Notes: generated by a model not told the origin, from the sequence alone. 41,203 bases of DNA from Microscillaceae bacterium (GCA_025455045.1 JALONJ010000002.1:1-41203), one strand, 5' to 3'. Counted from the stretch's first letter, positions 31,734 through 39,002 are shown. Numbers and translations: made by a program.

Positions 31734-33938
31734 ATGATTAAATATAGTGTAGAAAACGGCATAGCTACCCTTAGCTGGAATATGGAAGGTCCGATGAACG
31801 TGATGAACGACCAATCTATGGAAGCTTTCCGCGAAAATATGCTCAAAGCTATCAATGATAGCAGTGTAAAAGGCATTATCATTGCTTCCGAAAAAGATAC
31901 TTTTTTTGCCGGAGCCGATTTGAAATGGTTAGAACATTCTTTGAATCACCCGCTACCCGTCAAAGAACAATTTGCGAAACAAACGCAATTGAATACAATG
32001 TTTCGCACTTTCGAAACCTGTGGCAAACCCATTGCGGCGGCTATCAACGGACACGCTTTGGGCGGTGGCTACGAAATTACTTTGATGAGTCATTATCGAG
32101 TGGCAATCAACAACCCCAAAACTCAAATCGGTTTGCCCGAAGCCAAAATCGGTTTGTTTCCAGGGGCAGGTGGTACGCAACGTTTGCCTCGTTTAATTGG
32201 CATTGAAGCGGCAACTCCGTTTTTGTTAGAAGGCAAAGCCGTAGCTCCGGCTGAAGCTTTGAAAATGGGCTTAATCCACGAACTGGCTGATAATAAGGAA
32301 GATATGTTGGCTAAATGCCGCAAATGGATTGAAGCAAATCCTAAAGCGATGCAACCTTGGGATACCGAGAAAAAAGGCAAAGTTATTTACAACGATGCTT
32401 ACAAAATCCCGGGTGGCAATATCCAAAGCCCCAAAATTGTGATGATGCTCACGCCCGGCACTGCCTTGATGATGGATAAAACCAAAGGCAACTATCCGGC
32501 GCAATTGGCAATTATGAAATGCTTGTACGAAGGCTTGCAAGTAACAATTGAAGAAGGTTTATTGATTGAAGCACGTTATTTTACCCAATTGATGCAACGC
32601 CCTGAGCCTAGAGGAATGATTCGCACCTTGTTTTTGGCAATGGGTGAGGCAAACAAAGGCGTGGCTCGTCCGAAAAATGTACCGCCTTCAAACATTCAAA
32701 AAGTGGGCGTTTTGGGCGCAGGTTTGATGGGTGCCGGCATTGCCTATGTAACCGCCCTTGCGGGAATGCAAGTCGTGTTGAAAGATGTGAGCATTGAAGC
32801 CGCCGAAAAAGGCAAAGATTATTCAAGAGATTTATTGAAAAAATCAATGTCTAAAGGCAAAATGACTCCTGAAAAAGCCGAAGGTATCTTAAACCTCATC
32901 AAAACTACCGACCAAGTAGCTGATTTGGCCGGTTGCGATTATATCATTGAAGCGGTATTCGAAAACCGAGATTTGAAATATAAGGTAACTCAAGAAACCG
33001 AAGCCGTATTAGCTCCTACCGCCGTATTTGGCTCAAATACTTCTACTTTGCCCATTACGGGCTTGGCAGAAGCTTCGGTTCGTCCCGAAAACTTCATTGG
33101 GATTCACTTTTTCTCGCCGGTGGACAAAATGCCTTTGGTAGAAGTGATTATGGGCAAAAAAACCAACGATTATGCTTTGGCTTTGACCATTGATTATATC
33201 TTAAAAATTCGCAAAACTCCGATTGTGGTCAATGACTCACGCGGATTTTATACTTCGCGTTGTTTTGGTACTTATACGATGGAAGGTTTGGAAATGCTTG
33301 CCGAAGGTGTGGCTCCAGCTCTCATTGAACACGCGGGCGAAATGGCGGGTATGCCCGTAGGCGCACTAGATGTTGCCGATGCGGTAGCCATTGACTTAGC
33401 TTACAAAGTACTGAGCCAGACCTACAAAGACAATGGCTTGACCTTGGAAGAAGCCGAAAAAGCCGGAAAAATGAGCAAAGGCGAATTAGTAGTCAAATTA
33501 TTTGTCGAGAAACTCGGTCGCTTTGGCAAGAAAAACAAAGCCGGTTACTACGAATACCCCGAAGGTGGCAAAAAATACTTGTGGCCTGGCTTGGCAGAGT
33601 TGTACCCAGTCAAAAAAGAACAACCGACTGCCGAATATTTGAAAAAACGCTTTTTACACCGCCAAGCAATTGAGGCAGTTCGTTGCCTAGAAGAAGGCGT
33701 ATTGAACAGCCCAACTGATGGGGATGTGGGTTCTATCTTGGCTTGGGGCTTCCCGCCTTATACTGGCGGTATTTTCTCCTACATAGATATGGTAGGCGTA
33801 GCCACTTTTGTCAAAGAATTAGATGAGTTTACTGCCCAATACGGCGATAGATTCAAAGCCACCGACCGCCTCCGCGAAATGGCGAAAAACGGTGAAACTT
33901 TCTTTGGCGTGAAAAAAGAAGAAGCGGTATTAGCGTAA
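31734..33938 (+). CDS. fadJ: Enoyl-CoA hydratase / 3-hydroxyacyl-CoA dehydrogenase
   Basis: A 734-residue multifunctional beta-oxidation protein. N-terminal crotonase domain (1 to about 190): oxyanion and catalytic Glu in GHALGGGYEITL and GLPEAKIGLFPGAGGTQRLP. NAD-binding domain from about 322: GAGLMGAGIAYVTALAG, EAVFENRDLK, SNTSTLPI. Catalytic His in IGIHFFSPVDKMPLVE. C-terminal dehydrogenase domains follow (VNDSRGFYTSR; GRFGKKNKAGYYEYP). It pairs with the upstream thiolase. FadB and FadJ are not distinguishable by eye; the symbol is approximate. Its last 13 codons and terminator recur in decayed form at 38282-38376. Confidence 0.93.
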   Translation: MIKYSVENGIATLSWNMEGPMNVMNDQSMEAFRENMLKAINDSSVKGIIIASEKDTFFAGADLKWLEHSLNHPLPVKEQFAKQTQLNTMFRTFETCGKPIAAAINGHALGGGYEITLMSHYRVAINNPKTQIGLPEAKIGLFPGAGGTQRLPRLIGIEAATPFLLEGKAVAPAEALKMGLIHELADNKEDMLAKCRKWIEANPKAMQPWDTEKKGKVIYNDAYKIPGGNIQSPKIVMMLTPGTALMMDKTKGNYPAQLAIMKCLYEGLQVTIEEGLLIEARYFTQLMQRPEPRGMIRTLFLAMGEANKGVARPKNVPPSNIQKVGVLGAGLMGAGIAYVTALAGMQVVLKDVSIEAAEKGKDYSRDLLKKSMSKGKMTPEKAEGILNLIKTTDQVADLAGCDYIIEAVFENRDLKYKVTQETEAVLAPTAVFGSNTSTLPITGLAEASVRPENFIGIHFFSPVDKMPLVEVIMGKKTNDYALALTIDYILKIRKTPIVVNDSRGFYTSRCFGTYTMEGLEMLAEGVAPALIEHAGEMAGMPVGALDVADAVAIDLAYKVLSQTYKDNGLTLEEAEKAGKMSKGELVVKLFVEKLGRFGKKNKAGYYEYPEGGKKYLWPGLAELYPVKKEQPTAEYLKKRFLHRQAIEAVRCLEEGVLNSPTDGDVGSILAWGFPPYTGGIFSYIDMVGVATFVKELDEFTAQYGDRFKATDRLREMAKNGETFFGVKKEEAVLA

Positions 33939-33966
33939 CTAATTGATTATCAATTGATTATAAATA

Positions 33967-33999
33967 AAAAGCGAGACTTGAAAAGGTCTTGCTTTTTTT
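33967..33999. terminator. Terminator between fadJ and the VapC-type gene
   Basis: AAGCGAGAC and GTCTTGCTT pair (one mismatch) around TTGAAAAG, with seven T following. It lies between convergent genes. Related hairpins with the same loop phrase CTTGAAAAGGT are at 34711-34754 and, decayed, 38346-38376. Confidence 0.8.
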
Positions 34000-34001
34000 G
34001 T

Positions 34002-34406
34002 TTATAAATCATATAATTTAATCTGAATAAAATTAGGGCTTAGGTGGTCAAAATCAGCATCATCTGTCCATAAAGTTAAGCCCTCAATATGGGCAGTAGC
34101 GGCAATCCAAATATCATTTTTACCCATATTACGTGCCGACCCGTTTAGATGAAGACTAGGATGTTTGCCTTGACTGAATGTATCTATATCTACATAAGCC
34201 CCTACAATAGTAGCATCAAGATTAATGATTGTAATGCGACTCAGTATTTTGTGCAAATCATTCAATTTATTTTGCCCCCAACCAAACTGAATAGCTAAAG
34301 ACCAAATTTCGGCGTGGCTAACAATAGAAATAGCTTCATTTTCAAGAATTGGAGTTTTTTGGCGAAGACGCTTTAAGAGGATATTGGTATCTAATAAATA
34401 ATCCAT
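34002..34406 (-). CDS. vapC: VapC-type PIN-domain toxin
   Basis: A 134-residue PIN-domain ribonuclease. Acidic metal-binding residues in order: D6 in YLLDTNILLK, E33 in SHAEIWSLA, D98 in MGKNDIWIAATA, and D115/D116 in LWTDDADF. VapC proteins cleave specific RNAs and are inhibited by the partner. The start codon overlaps the upstream gene's stop by one base (TAATG), so the two are translationally coupled. Confidence 0.9.
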   Translation of the reverse strand: MDYLLDTNILLKRLRQKTPILENEAISIVSHAEIWSLAIQFGWGQNKLNDLHKILSRITIINLDATIVGAYVDIDTFSQGKHPSLHLNGSARNMGKNDIWIAATAHIEGLTLWTDDADFDHLSPNFIQIKLYDL

Positions 34407-34630
34407 TATTTATTCGTCTTAAGTTGATTGAGCATCGCTTGGTATTCTGCTTCCGAAATATCAATTTCTATTTTGCCACTACCTTCATAACCAATTAATT
34501 GAGCAAACTCGGCAAAACCGCCACAAGCCTTGATTTGCTCAGTAGTATAGTATTGGATTTTATTTTTATCAAATTTAGGAATTTCAATTCCATTGATAAT
34601 AAATGAGTCAACTAACAAATTTTTTTCCAT
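34406..34630 (-). CDS. Putative antitoxin of the PIN toxin
   Basis: A 74-residue acidic protein started at MEKNLLV (34630); an upstream in-frame start at 34684 would add a hydrophobic, poorly coding-like stretch. No clear AbrB, RHH or Phd domain is recognised. It contains YTTEQIKACGGFAEFAQLIG and ends with SEAEYQAMLNQLKTNK, helical and likely to wrap the toxin. Assignment rests on position, size and coupling to vapC. Confidence 0.65.
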   Translation of the reverse strand: MEKNLLVDSFIINGIEIPKFDKNKIQYYTTEQIKACGGFAEFAQLIGYEGSGKIEIDISEAEYQAMLNQLKTNK

Positions 34631-34707
34631 TTTGCGCCTTATTTTTTGCCTAACAAATGTATTGAAAAAAATATTAAAAAACATTCAAAGGAATTTCCTT
34701 TTTTGAT

Positions 34708-34757
34708 ATTCCAATACAAAAGCAAGGCTTGAAAAGGTCTTGCTTTTGTATTGGAAT
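34708..34757. terminator. 19-bp perfect inverted repeat
   Basis: ATTCCAATACAAAAGCAAG and its exact complement CTTGCTTTTGTATTGGAAT flank a 12-base loop (GCTTGAAAAGGT). Long perfect stem between the divergent antitoxin and HAD genes. Its core matches the fadJ terminator and the relic at 38346. It may be a terminator copy moved here or an operator. Confidence 0.6.
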
Positions 34758-34822
34758 TGTGCATAAAAATACGTAATTTTATCAAATAAACCTTATTATA
34801 AATATTTGATTATCATTATGTT

Positions 34823-35338
34823 ATGAAAAAATCAGAGAAGAAGTTACTGATTTTAGATTTGGATGAAACCTTGATTTATGCCAGCCAACAAAAACTGACC
34901 ATTGCCGAAGATTTTAGCTTTGAAAATTATTATGTTTACAAAAGACCTTATTTAGATGATTTTTTATGGGAATGTAGCCAACATTATTCATTGGCAATTT
35001 GGTCATCGGCTGAAAATAACTATGTGCAAAATATTGCCAAACAATTGCTTAACAAAGACTTAAAATTTGATTTTATTTGGAGCCGCGATAATTGTTGGCT
35101 CAAAATAGCCTAAGTCAAAGATGAATATTGGGGAATAACTCGGCGAGAGCCTCAATATATCAAGCCTTTGGAAAAAATTCGGCGCAAAGGCTATCAACTT
35201 ACCAATGTATTGATTGTAGATGATTCTTTATACAAAGTAATTGATAATCAGGTAGATAACTATTTTATTATTAAGCCTTTTGAGGGAAATCCTGATGATA
35301 ATGAACTGATGGATTGTTTAAAATTCTTGAAAAAATAA
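34823..35338 (+). pseudogene. HAD-superfamily (NIF/FCP1-like) phosphatase with an in-frame stop
   Basis: A continuous frame of 172 codons interrupted by one TAA at 35111-35113 (codon 97). The first part has the HAD motif I LDLDETLIY (D12, D14), YKRPYLDDFL and LAIWSSAENNYVQ, as in NLI-interacting-factor-like phosphatases. The part after the stop continues the family with YIKPLEKIRRKGYQLTNVLIVDDS and ends FLKK. No shift of frame is needed, so this is a point nonsense mutation, a sequencing error, or readthrough. A palindromic core (35242-35250) lies inside and encodes VIDNQ. An ATG start overlaps the variant of another core (34807-34815) just upstream. Confidence 0.8.
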
Positions 35339-35365
35339 TAGCTAATATTTCTCCCTAGTGTTACG

Positions 35366-35535
35366 CCGTTGTTGGTGCGTAGATTTTACCTATGACTTTT
35401 AAATATTTTAGGGTTTCTCAGGTACAACGACACCAACAACACATAGTAATAGGAGTTGTGGTATCGAAAAATGCTGAATGATAAATTTCTTCTTTTTCTT
35501 ACATTCGTCAGCATTTTTCTACGCACCAACAACGG
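35366..35535. repeat. 170-bp element with perfect 18-bp terminal inverted repeats
   Basis: CCGTTGTTGGTGCGTAGA (35366-35383) and TCTACGCACCAACAACGG (35518-35535) are exact complements. Inside are a third similar phrase (GACACCAACAAC) and the pair GAAAAATGCTGA / TCAGCATTTTTC. There is no coding capacity and I see no flanking target duplication. It looks like a miniature transposon-type element next to the HNH gene's 3' end. Confidence 0.75.
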
Positions 35536-35550
35536 AGGAGGTCGGTACAT

Positions 35551-35958
35551 TTAAGGATAACGTCCTGCTTCACTCAGCATTTGTCGAATAATCAATAAAT
35601 CAGGGTGATTGAGTTGGAGTAGTTTAACTGTAGCTTGCCCAATTTTGGTTTGGGGGATAATTTCACCTAGTTCAGTGGTAAAATGCTCATTCCAAGTTTG
35701 CAAACGAGGATTGAATAAGGGAACAATATCGGTATAGTTTTCTACAAAGCTTACCAAATCAGTGCCTTTGTGTTGATTACAATGCGGGCAAGCATAAGCC
35801 AAATTACTAAGTTCATATTCACCTCCGTGCTTTTGGGCAATGATATGGTCAATCTCATAAGCTAAGAATCGGTCATCTTCGTGAACTTGGCAATATTCAC
35901 ACCGAAAATTGGCTCTTTTAGCTACTTGTTTACGAATTTTATCCGAAAAGTAGCTCAT
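35551..35958 (-). CDS. HNH endonuclease
   Basis: A 135-residue HNH nuclease. Zinc and catalytic residues: C20-x2-C23 in RCEYCQVH, D37-H38 in EIDHIIAQKHGG, N52 in LSNLAYAC, and C57-x2-C60 plus H63 in CPHCNQHKG. These match the standard beta-beta-alpha metal fold with four-cysteine zinc site. The start overlaps the upstream small gene by 4 bases (ATGA). Likely a toxin, defence or homing-type nuclease; the target is unknown. Confidence 0.92.
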   Translation of the reverse strand: MSYFSDKIRKQVAKRANFRCEYCQVHEDDRFLAYEIDHIIAQKHGGEYELSNLAYACPHCNQHKGTDLVSFVENYTDIVPLFNPRLQTWNEHFTTELGEIIPQTKIGQATVKLLQLNHPDLLIIRQMLSEAGRYP

Positions 35959-36191
35959 TTTTTCAACAGTAAATGGGCTTTGGCTTTTGCCAAACTAATG
36001 AATAAATCCAAGGCAAGAAAACGCTCCAATTCGGCAGTTTCTTCCAAATTAATAACTCCTGATTTTTTTTTATCTACCAAATCACTCACTCTTGCCGACA
36101 TTTCTGGAGAGGCTTTTATTTGAATGATTTGGCTAGGATTCAGTTGAGCAATAATGTTTGCCACTTCGCCGAAAGCTTCTGAAATAATCAT
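35955..36191 (-). CDS. Small protein coupled to the HNH nuclease
   Basis: A 78-residue protein that is mostly helical (NIIAQLNPSQIIQIKASPEM, LEETAELERFLALDLFISLAKAKAHLLLKK). Its stop overlaps the HNH start by 4 bases, so it is translated just ahead of the nuclease. Size, composition and position suggest an antitoxin-like or immunity partner, but no known family is recognised. Similar small-protein/HNH pairs are familiar in cyanobacteria and Bacteroidota. Confidence 0.65.
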   Translation of the reverse strand: MIISEAFGEVANIIAQLNPSQIIQIKASPEMSARVSDLVDKKKSGVINLEETAELERFLALDLFISLAKAKAHLLLKK

Positions 36192-36556
36192 TGTAAAAAT
36201 TTTACTAAGTTTGAATGTCTAAGATATTGCTTTTTTAATAGTTTTCAAAATGAATTGGGTAAAGCATCAAATTACCCACTGGAAACTACTTGAGCTTCAT
36301 TCCCAAACGAAGTCCAAAATACTTGCCCATTTCCAAACATACCTAGCATACGTATAAGTAAAGAGAGAAAAATAGCTAAATAATTGATAATCAAGTAATT
36401 ACAAAAAATCAGTTCAATAGAGTTTGGGCTGATTTTTTTGTTTATCTTAGCTTTTTAATTAAATTGCTGGAATAAAATCATAGCCAATTACCTCAAATTG
36501 AGTTTAATAGGATAATGCAAGGACGAGAATATTTGTTTGAAAACAATTAAATTTGT
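36192..36556. other. 365-bp gap with a duplicated intergenic block
   Basis: No coding region is seen. The right part (36321-36468) is copy 1 of the direct repeat described separately, including an exact core at 36385-36393 and the hairpin AAAAATCAG...CTGATTTTTTT (36403-36439). Confidence 0.5.
36321..36468 (+). repeat. ~147-bp direct repeat (copy 1 of 3)
   Basis: Shared with 37518-37663 (about 85 percent identity by eye): both have CTTGCCC, AAGTAAAGAGAGAAAAATAG, a palindromic core, a terminator-like hairpin AAAATCAG...CTGATTTT, and TAGCTTTTTAATTAAATTGC. Only the central part recurs at 38411-38474. The copies flank the kinase gene and the third Uma2 gene. Confidence 0.8.
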
Positions 36557-37207
36557 ATGGACTTTAATACCATAAAATATGAATTACAAAATATCATTCG
36601 AGGAAATGGCCAAACGAGCCAAAGAAGTACTCTCCAAGCAGTCGCCTACTACCTTAGCCGAAGCCAAAGCGCAAGTAGCCAAATTGAAGACTCAAAACAG
36701 TACAAAATCAAAGAAATCGAATTCTTAAATTCTCTTTTAAAAAGTAAAGAGCTTTGGCTATCTGCTCCTGACCCGAATACTTATTTGACTGAAGGAGCAG
36801 AACAAAAAGTATATCTAGTTTCTGATTTCAGGAATGTGCTGAAAATGAACTCCGGCGTTTTTTATTTATCGTGGTTAGACTATTTGCATAGCCTGTTGCT
36901 TCATAACTTCTTTTTTCCACATACAGCCTACGATTTTTTAGGATTTTGCCAAGATACCGAAGAAATTTTTGCGGTGGTAAAACAACCCTACATAAAAACC
37001 ACCGAAGCAACCAATCCTGATTTAGTCAAGGAGTTTTTAGAAAATAATGGTTTTGTGAATCAAAAAAATCAGGACTATGAACACAAAGACTTGGGAATTA
37101 TTTTAGAAGATTTACACGATGAAAATGTGCTTACCTATAATGATACTTTATTCTTCATTGATACGGTTTTTTATCTAAAAGATAGTTTTTGGGAATCCGG
37201 CAATTAA
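36557..37207 (+). CDS. Putative polyvalent serine/threonine/tyrosine kinase-like protein
   Basis: The 216-codon frame matches the putative polyvalent protein-kinase-like family from about residue 55: GAEQKVYL (80-87), VLKMNSG with K96 as the nucleotide-lysine candidate, LHNFFFPHTAYDFLGF, AVVKQPYI, DLHDENVLTYNDTLFFID (catalytic-loop-like). The first ~45 residues (rich in Ser, Gln and Arg) look out of frame, because the overlapping 36579-36728 frame has better codon character there. So the true start is uncertain: either a frameshift joins the two frames near 36690-36720 or the kinase begins internally with a rare start. Families like this occur in phage-borne polyvalent proteins and toxin-like loci. 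Function unproven. Confidence 0.6.
   Translation: MDFNTIKYELQNIIRGNGQTSQRSTLQAVAYYLSRSQSASSQIEDSKQYKIKEIEFLNSLLKSKELWLSAPDPNTYLTEGAEQKVYLVSDFRNVLKMNSGVFYLSWLDYLHSLLLHNFFFPHTAYDFLGFCQDTEEIFAVVKQPYIKTTEATNPDLVKEFLENNGFVNQKNQDYEHKDLGIILEDLHDENVLTYNDTLFFIDTVFYLKDSFWESGN
36579..36728 (+). CDS. 49-codon ORF overlapping the kinase-like gene
   Basis: Encodes MNYKISFEEMAKRAKEVL and continues as a Lys/Ala-rich helical protein to a stop at 36728. Codon use (AAA, GCC, GAA) looks like the neighbours, unlike the overlapping frame. Its beginning has the style of small antitoxin-like proteins. It could be a separate partner of the kinase-like protein, or its N-terminus cut off by a frameshift. Confidence 0.5.
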   Translation: MNYKISFEEMAKRAKEVLSKQSPTTLAEAKAQVAKLKTQNSTKSKKSNS

Positions 37208-37342
37208 TCACTAGGTTCTATTTTTCTAATTGGAATTTTTTAGGGTATCAATATGTAAGTATCTGATAATCAATAAATTATATTTTGAAACAAGAGAAAA
37301 TTATACAGCTTTTCGGGCGTAAGACTTTGCGTTTCTTATAAC

Positions 37343-37367
37343 AAAGCGCGAATAAATCGCGCTTTTT
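37343..37367 (+). terminator. Terminator of the kinase-like gene
   Basis: AAAGCGCGA and TCGCGCTTT form a perfect 9-bp GC-rich stem with a 5-base loop and a T-run. It is 136 bp past the stop. Confidence 0.8.
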
Positions 37368-37517
37368 AAGTATTATAAGCTTATTGCCAATACCTGAAAT
37401 GGATTGCTAATCGTAGTTTTGCTTAATCGCTTCAGTAATTGTATTTATCAAACTGAGCAGCTTTGATTTAAGCCCCAAAATCCTCACTGGGCTATACTTC
37501 CAAGCCTATCCCAGTAC

Positions 37518-37663
37518 ACTTGCCCGTTTCCAACGTGCCTAGCACGCATATAAGTAAAGAGAGAAAAATAGCTAAATATTTGATAATCAAGTAGTTATAA
37601 AAAATCAGTTCAATTCAATTTGGGCTGATTTTTGGTTTATCGTAGCTTTTTAATTAAATTGCT
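37518..37663 (+). repeat. ~147-bp direct repeat (copy 2 of 3)
   Basis: Same block as 36321-36468, with an exact core at 37581-37589 and the hairpin near 37597-37634. It ends just before the third Uma2 gene. Confidence 0.8.
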
Positions 37664-37682
37664 TAAAATATTAAAAATTAGG

Positions 37683-38267
37683 ATGATAAGTCTCCAACTA
37701 TCCAAAAAAAGACAAATCATTGGTGATGATGAGTTTTTCGATTTTTGTGAACAAAATCGGGATATGAGAATTGAGCGTAATCGTTATGGTCAAATTTTAA
37801 TCAATATGCCCACAGGTTCAAAAACCGGAATCAAAAATACCGAGCTTATTACTGAGCTAAATCTTTGGAATAGGCAAACTAAACAGGGCTATGTTTTTGA
37901 TTCATCAACGGGATTTACGTTACCTACTCAGCCTGAAAGCTCGGTTCGTTCGCCTGATGCTTCTTGGATTCAAAAAAAACGATGGGACAAGCTTACCGAA
38001 GCCCAGCAAACTAAGTTTGCGCCGATATGCCCAGATTTTGTAATCGAATTGCTTTCCGAAAATGATTATTGGGAAGAAATCGCCCAAAAAATGCAAGAAT
38101 ATATGGCTTGCGGCTGTCAATTGGCTTGGCAAATTGATGCTGATAGTCAAAGAGTGATGATTTATCGCGCCGATGGCTCACAAACTGAAATAAAGGGTTT
38201 TAATCAAAAAATTTCGGGAGAAAATGTCCTCAATGGACTCGAGCTTGATTTGAGTTTATTATTATAA
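37683..38267 (+). CDS. Uma2-family protein (putative nuclease)
   Basis: A 194-residue Uma2/DUF820 protein started at the ATG at 37683 (a frame extension to 37632 adds repeat-derived sequence). Visible: RNRYGQILINMPTGSKTG, RSPDASWIQ with the Asp, CPDFVIELLSEND with Glu, then EYMACGCQLAWQIDADSQRVMIY. Third Uma2 in the window, in a different subgroup from the pair at 28.7-29.7 kb. It sits 15 bp before the fadJ relic. Confidence 0.9.
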   Translation: MISLQLSKKRQIIGDDEFFDFCEQNRDMRIERNRYGQILINMPTGSKTGIKNTELITELNLWNRQTKQGYVFDSSTGFTLPTQPESSVRSPDASWIQKKRWDKLTEAQQTKFAPICPDFVIELLSENDYWEEIAQKMQEYMACGCQLAWQIDADSQRVMIYRADGSQTEIKGFNQKISGENVLNGLELDLSLLL

Positions 38268-38281
38268 TGGTTTGTAATTCA

Positions 38282-38376
38282 TTCTTTAGCGTGAAGAAGA
38301 AAGAAGCGGTATTAGCATAACTCATTGGTTATCAATTAAATAGAAAAAGTAAGGCTTGTAAAGGTTAGCTTTTTTT
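38282..38376 (+). pseudogene. Relic of the fadJ 3' end plus its terminator
   Basis: TTC TTT AGC GTG AAG AAG AAA GAA GCG GTA TTA GCA TAA encodes FFSVKKKEAVLA-stop, against FFGVKKEEAVLA-stop at the real fadJ end. The first 56 bases match at 49 positions, running through the stop and into the motif copy CATTGGTTATCAATT. The terminator that follows (AAAAAGTAAGGCTTGTAAAGG...) is a decayed copy of the one at 33967-33999. Homology starts abruptly at 38282. Nothing upstream of it resembles fadJ. Confidence 0.8.
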
Positions 38377-38410
38377 AGGATAAATATCTGTAAAACATAA
38401 TTGATTTATA

Positions 38411-38474
38411 AGTATTTGATAATCAAGTAGTTATAAAAAATCAGTTCAACTTAGTTTGGGCTGATTTTTTTTCG
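38411..38474 (+). repeat. Partial direct repeat (copy 3 of 3)
   Basis: AGTATTTGATAATCAAGTAG, then the hairpin AAAATCAGTTCAACTTAG...CTGATTTTTTTT. Matches the core of 36321-36468 and 37518-37663 only. Confidence 0.7.
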
Positions 38475-38551
38475 TATTTAATTGAGCGTTTGGTATTACA
38501 ACTCTTGTTCAGGACTATAATCCTACCGTAAAAGTGCCTCTACTTCTACTT

Positions 38552-38774
38552 TTACCCCCCCTTTATCTTGCGTTTTCTGGGCTGATTCGCCCGCCTTTTC
38601 CGAGCGATCTTATCCGACCATTGGGGATCATAAGACCCATCAGAACGTTGATTACTTTTTAACTTGCCACTGCTGCTTAGAGGCTCTCACCCCCAAAGAG
38701 ATCGCCAGTTCCTTTTGGGTTTGGCTTGATTGATTAATACTTAATGGGTATCTTTGCCCTAAGTCAAAATGTTT
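38552..38774 (-). pseudogene. IS30-like transposase remnant, N-terminal part
   Basis: On the minus strand one frame reads KHFDLGQRYPLSIN then TQKELAISLGVRASK, matching the N-terminal helix-turn-helix of IS30-family transposases (H-x-D/T-L-x-Q-R-Y ... TQKELA-x2-LGV). After a +1 frame change near 38650 it continues LKSNQRSDGSYDPQWSDKI and ARKRRANQPRKRKI, the RxxGSYxxxxA-type segment of the same family. Stops and the frameshift show it is dead. No terminal repeats or DDE domain are seen. Confidence 0.55.
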
Positions 38775-38898
38775 TGGCGTATGCAACGTTTGGTTTCTTA
38801 GTTTATTTTGTACCCGTTCCAAAGCATTTTGAAAATTGCCGAAGTGGGTTTATTTTGGTATTAAATTTTGAGAAAAAATGCAACAGTTTGACAAAAAC

Positions 38899-39002
38899 AT
38901 ACCTCAAAAATAGATACAAAATAAAATTTTTAAAAACATAATTGATTCATTATCAGGCAATTAAATAATTTCTAATTCCCAATGATTAATTCCTAATTCC
39001 TG
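38899..39002 (-). repeat. ~100-bp dispersed intergenic repeat (copy 4 of 4, inverted)
   Basis: Reverse complement of the 1552-1655 type: AATAGATACAAAATAAAATT, then ATTGATTCATTATCAGGCAA, then CCCAATGATTAATTCCTAAT. Confidence 0.75.

Larger units (their letters stand above)
37208..37682. other. 475-bp gap downstream of the kinase-like gene
   Basis: Contains a motif core at 37264-37272, a terminator at 37343-37367, unassigned sequence, and copy 2 of the 147-bp direct repeat (37518-37663). No gene is seen. Confidence 0.5.

Noticed and set aside
38744-38941. A 65-codon plus-strand frame
   Set aside because: It overlaps the transposase relic on the other strand and runs into a dispersed repeat.
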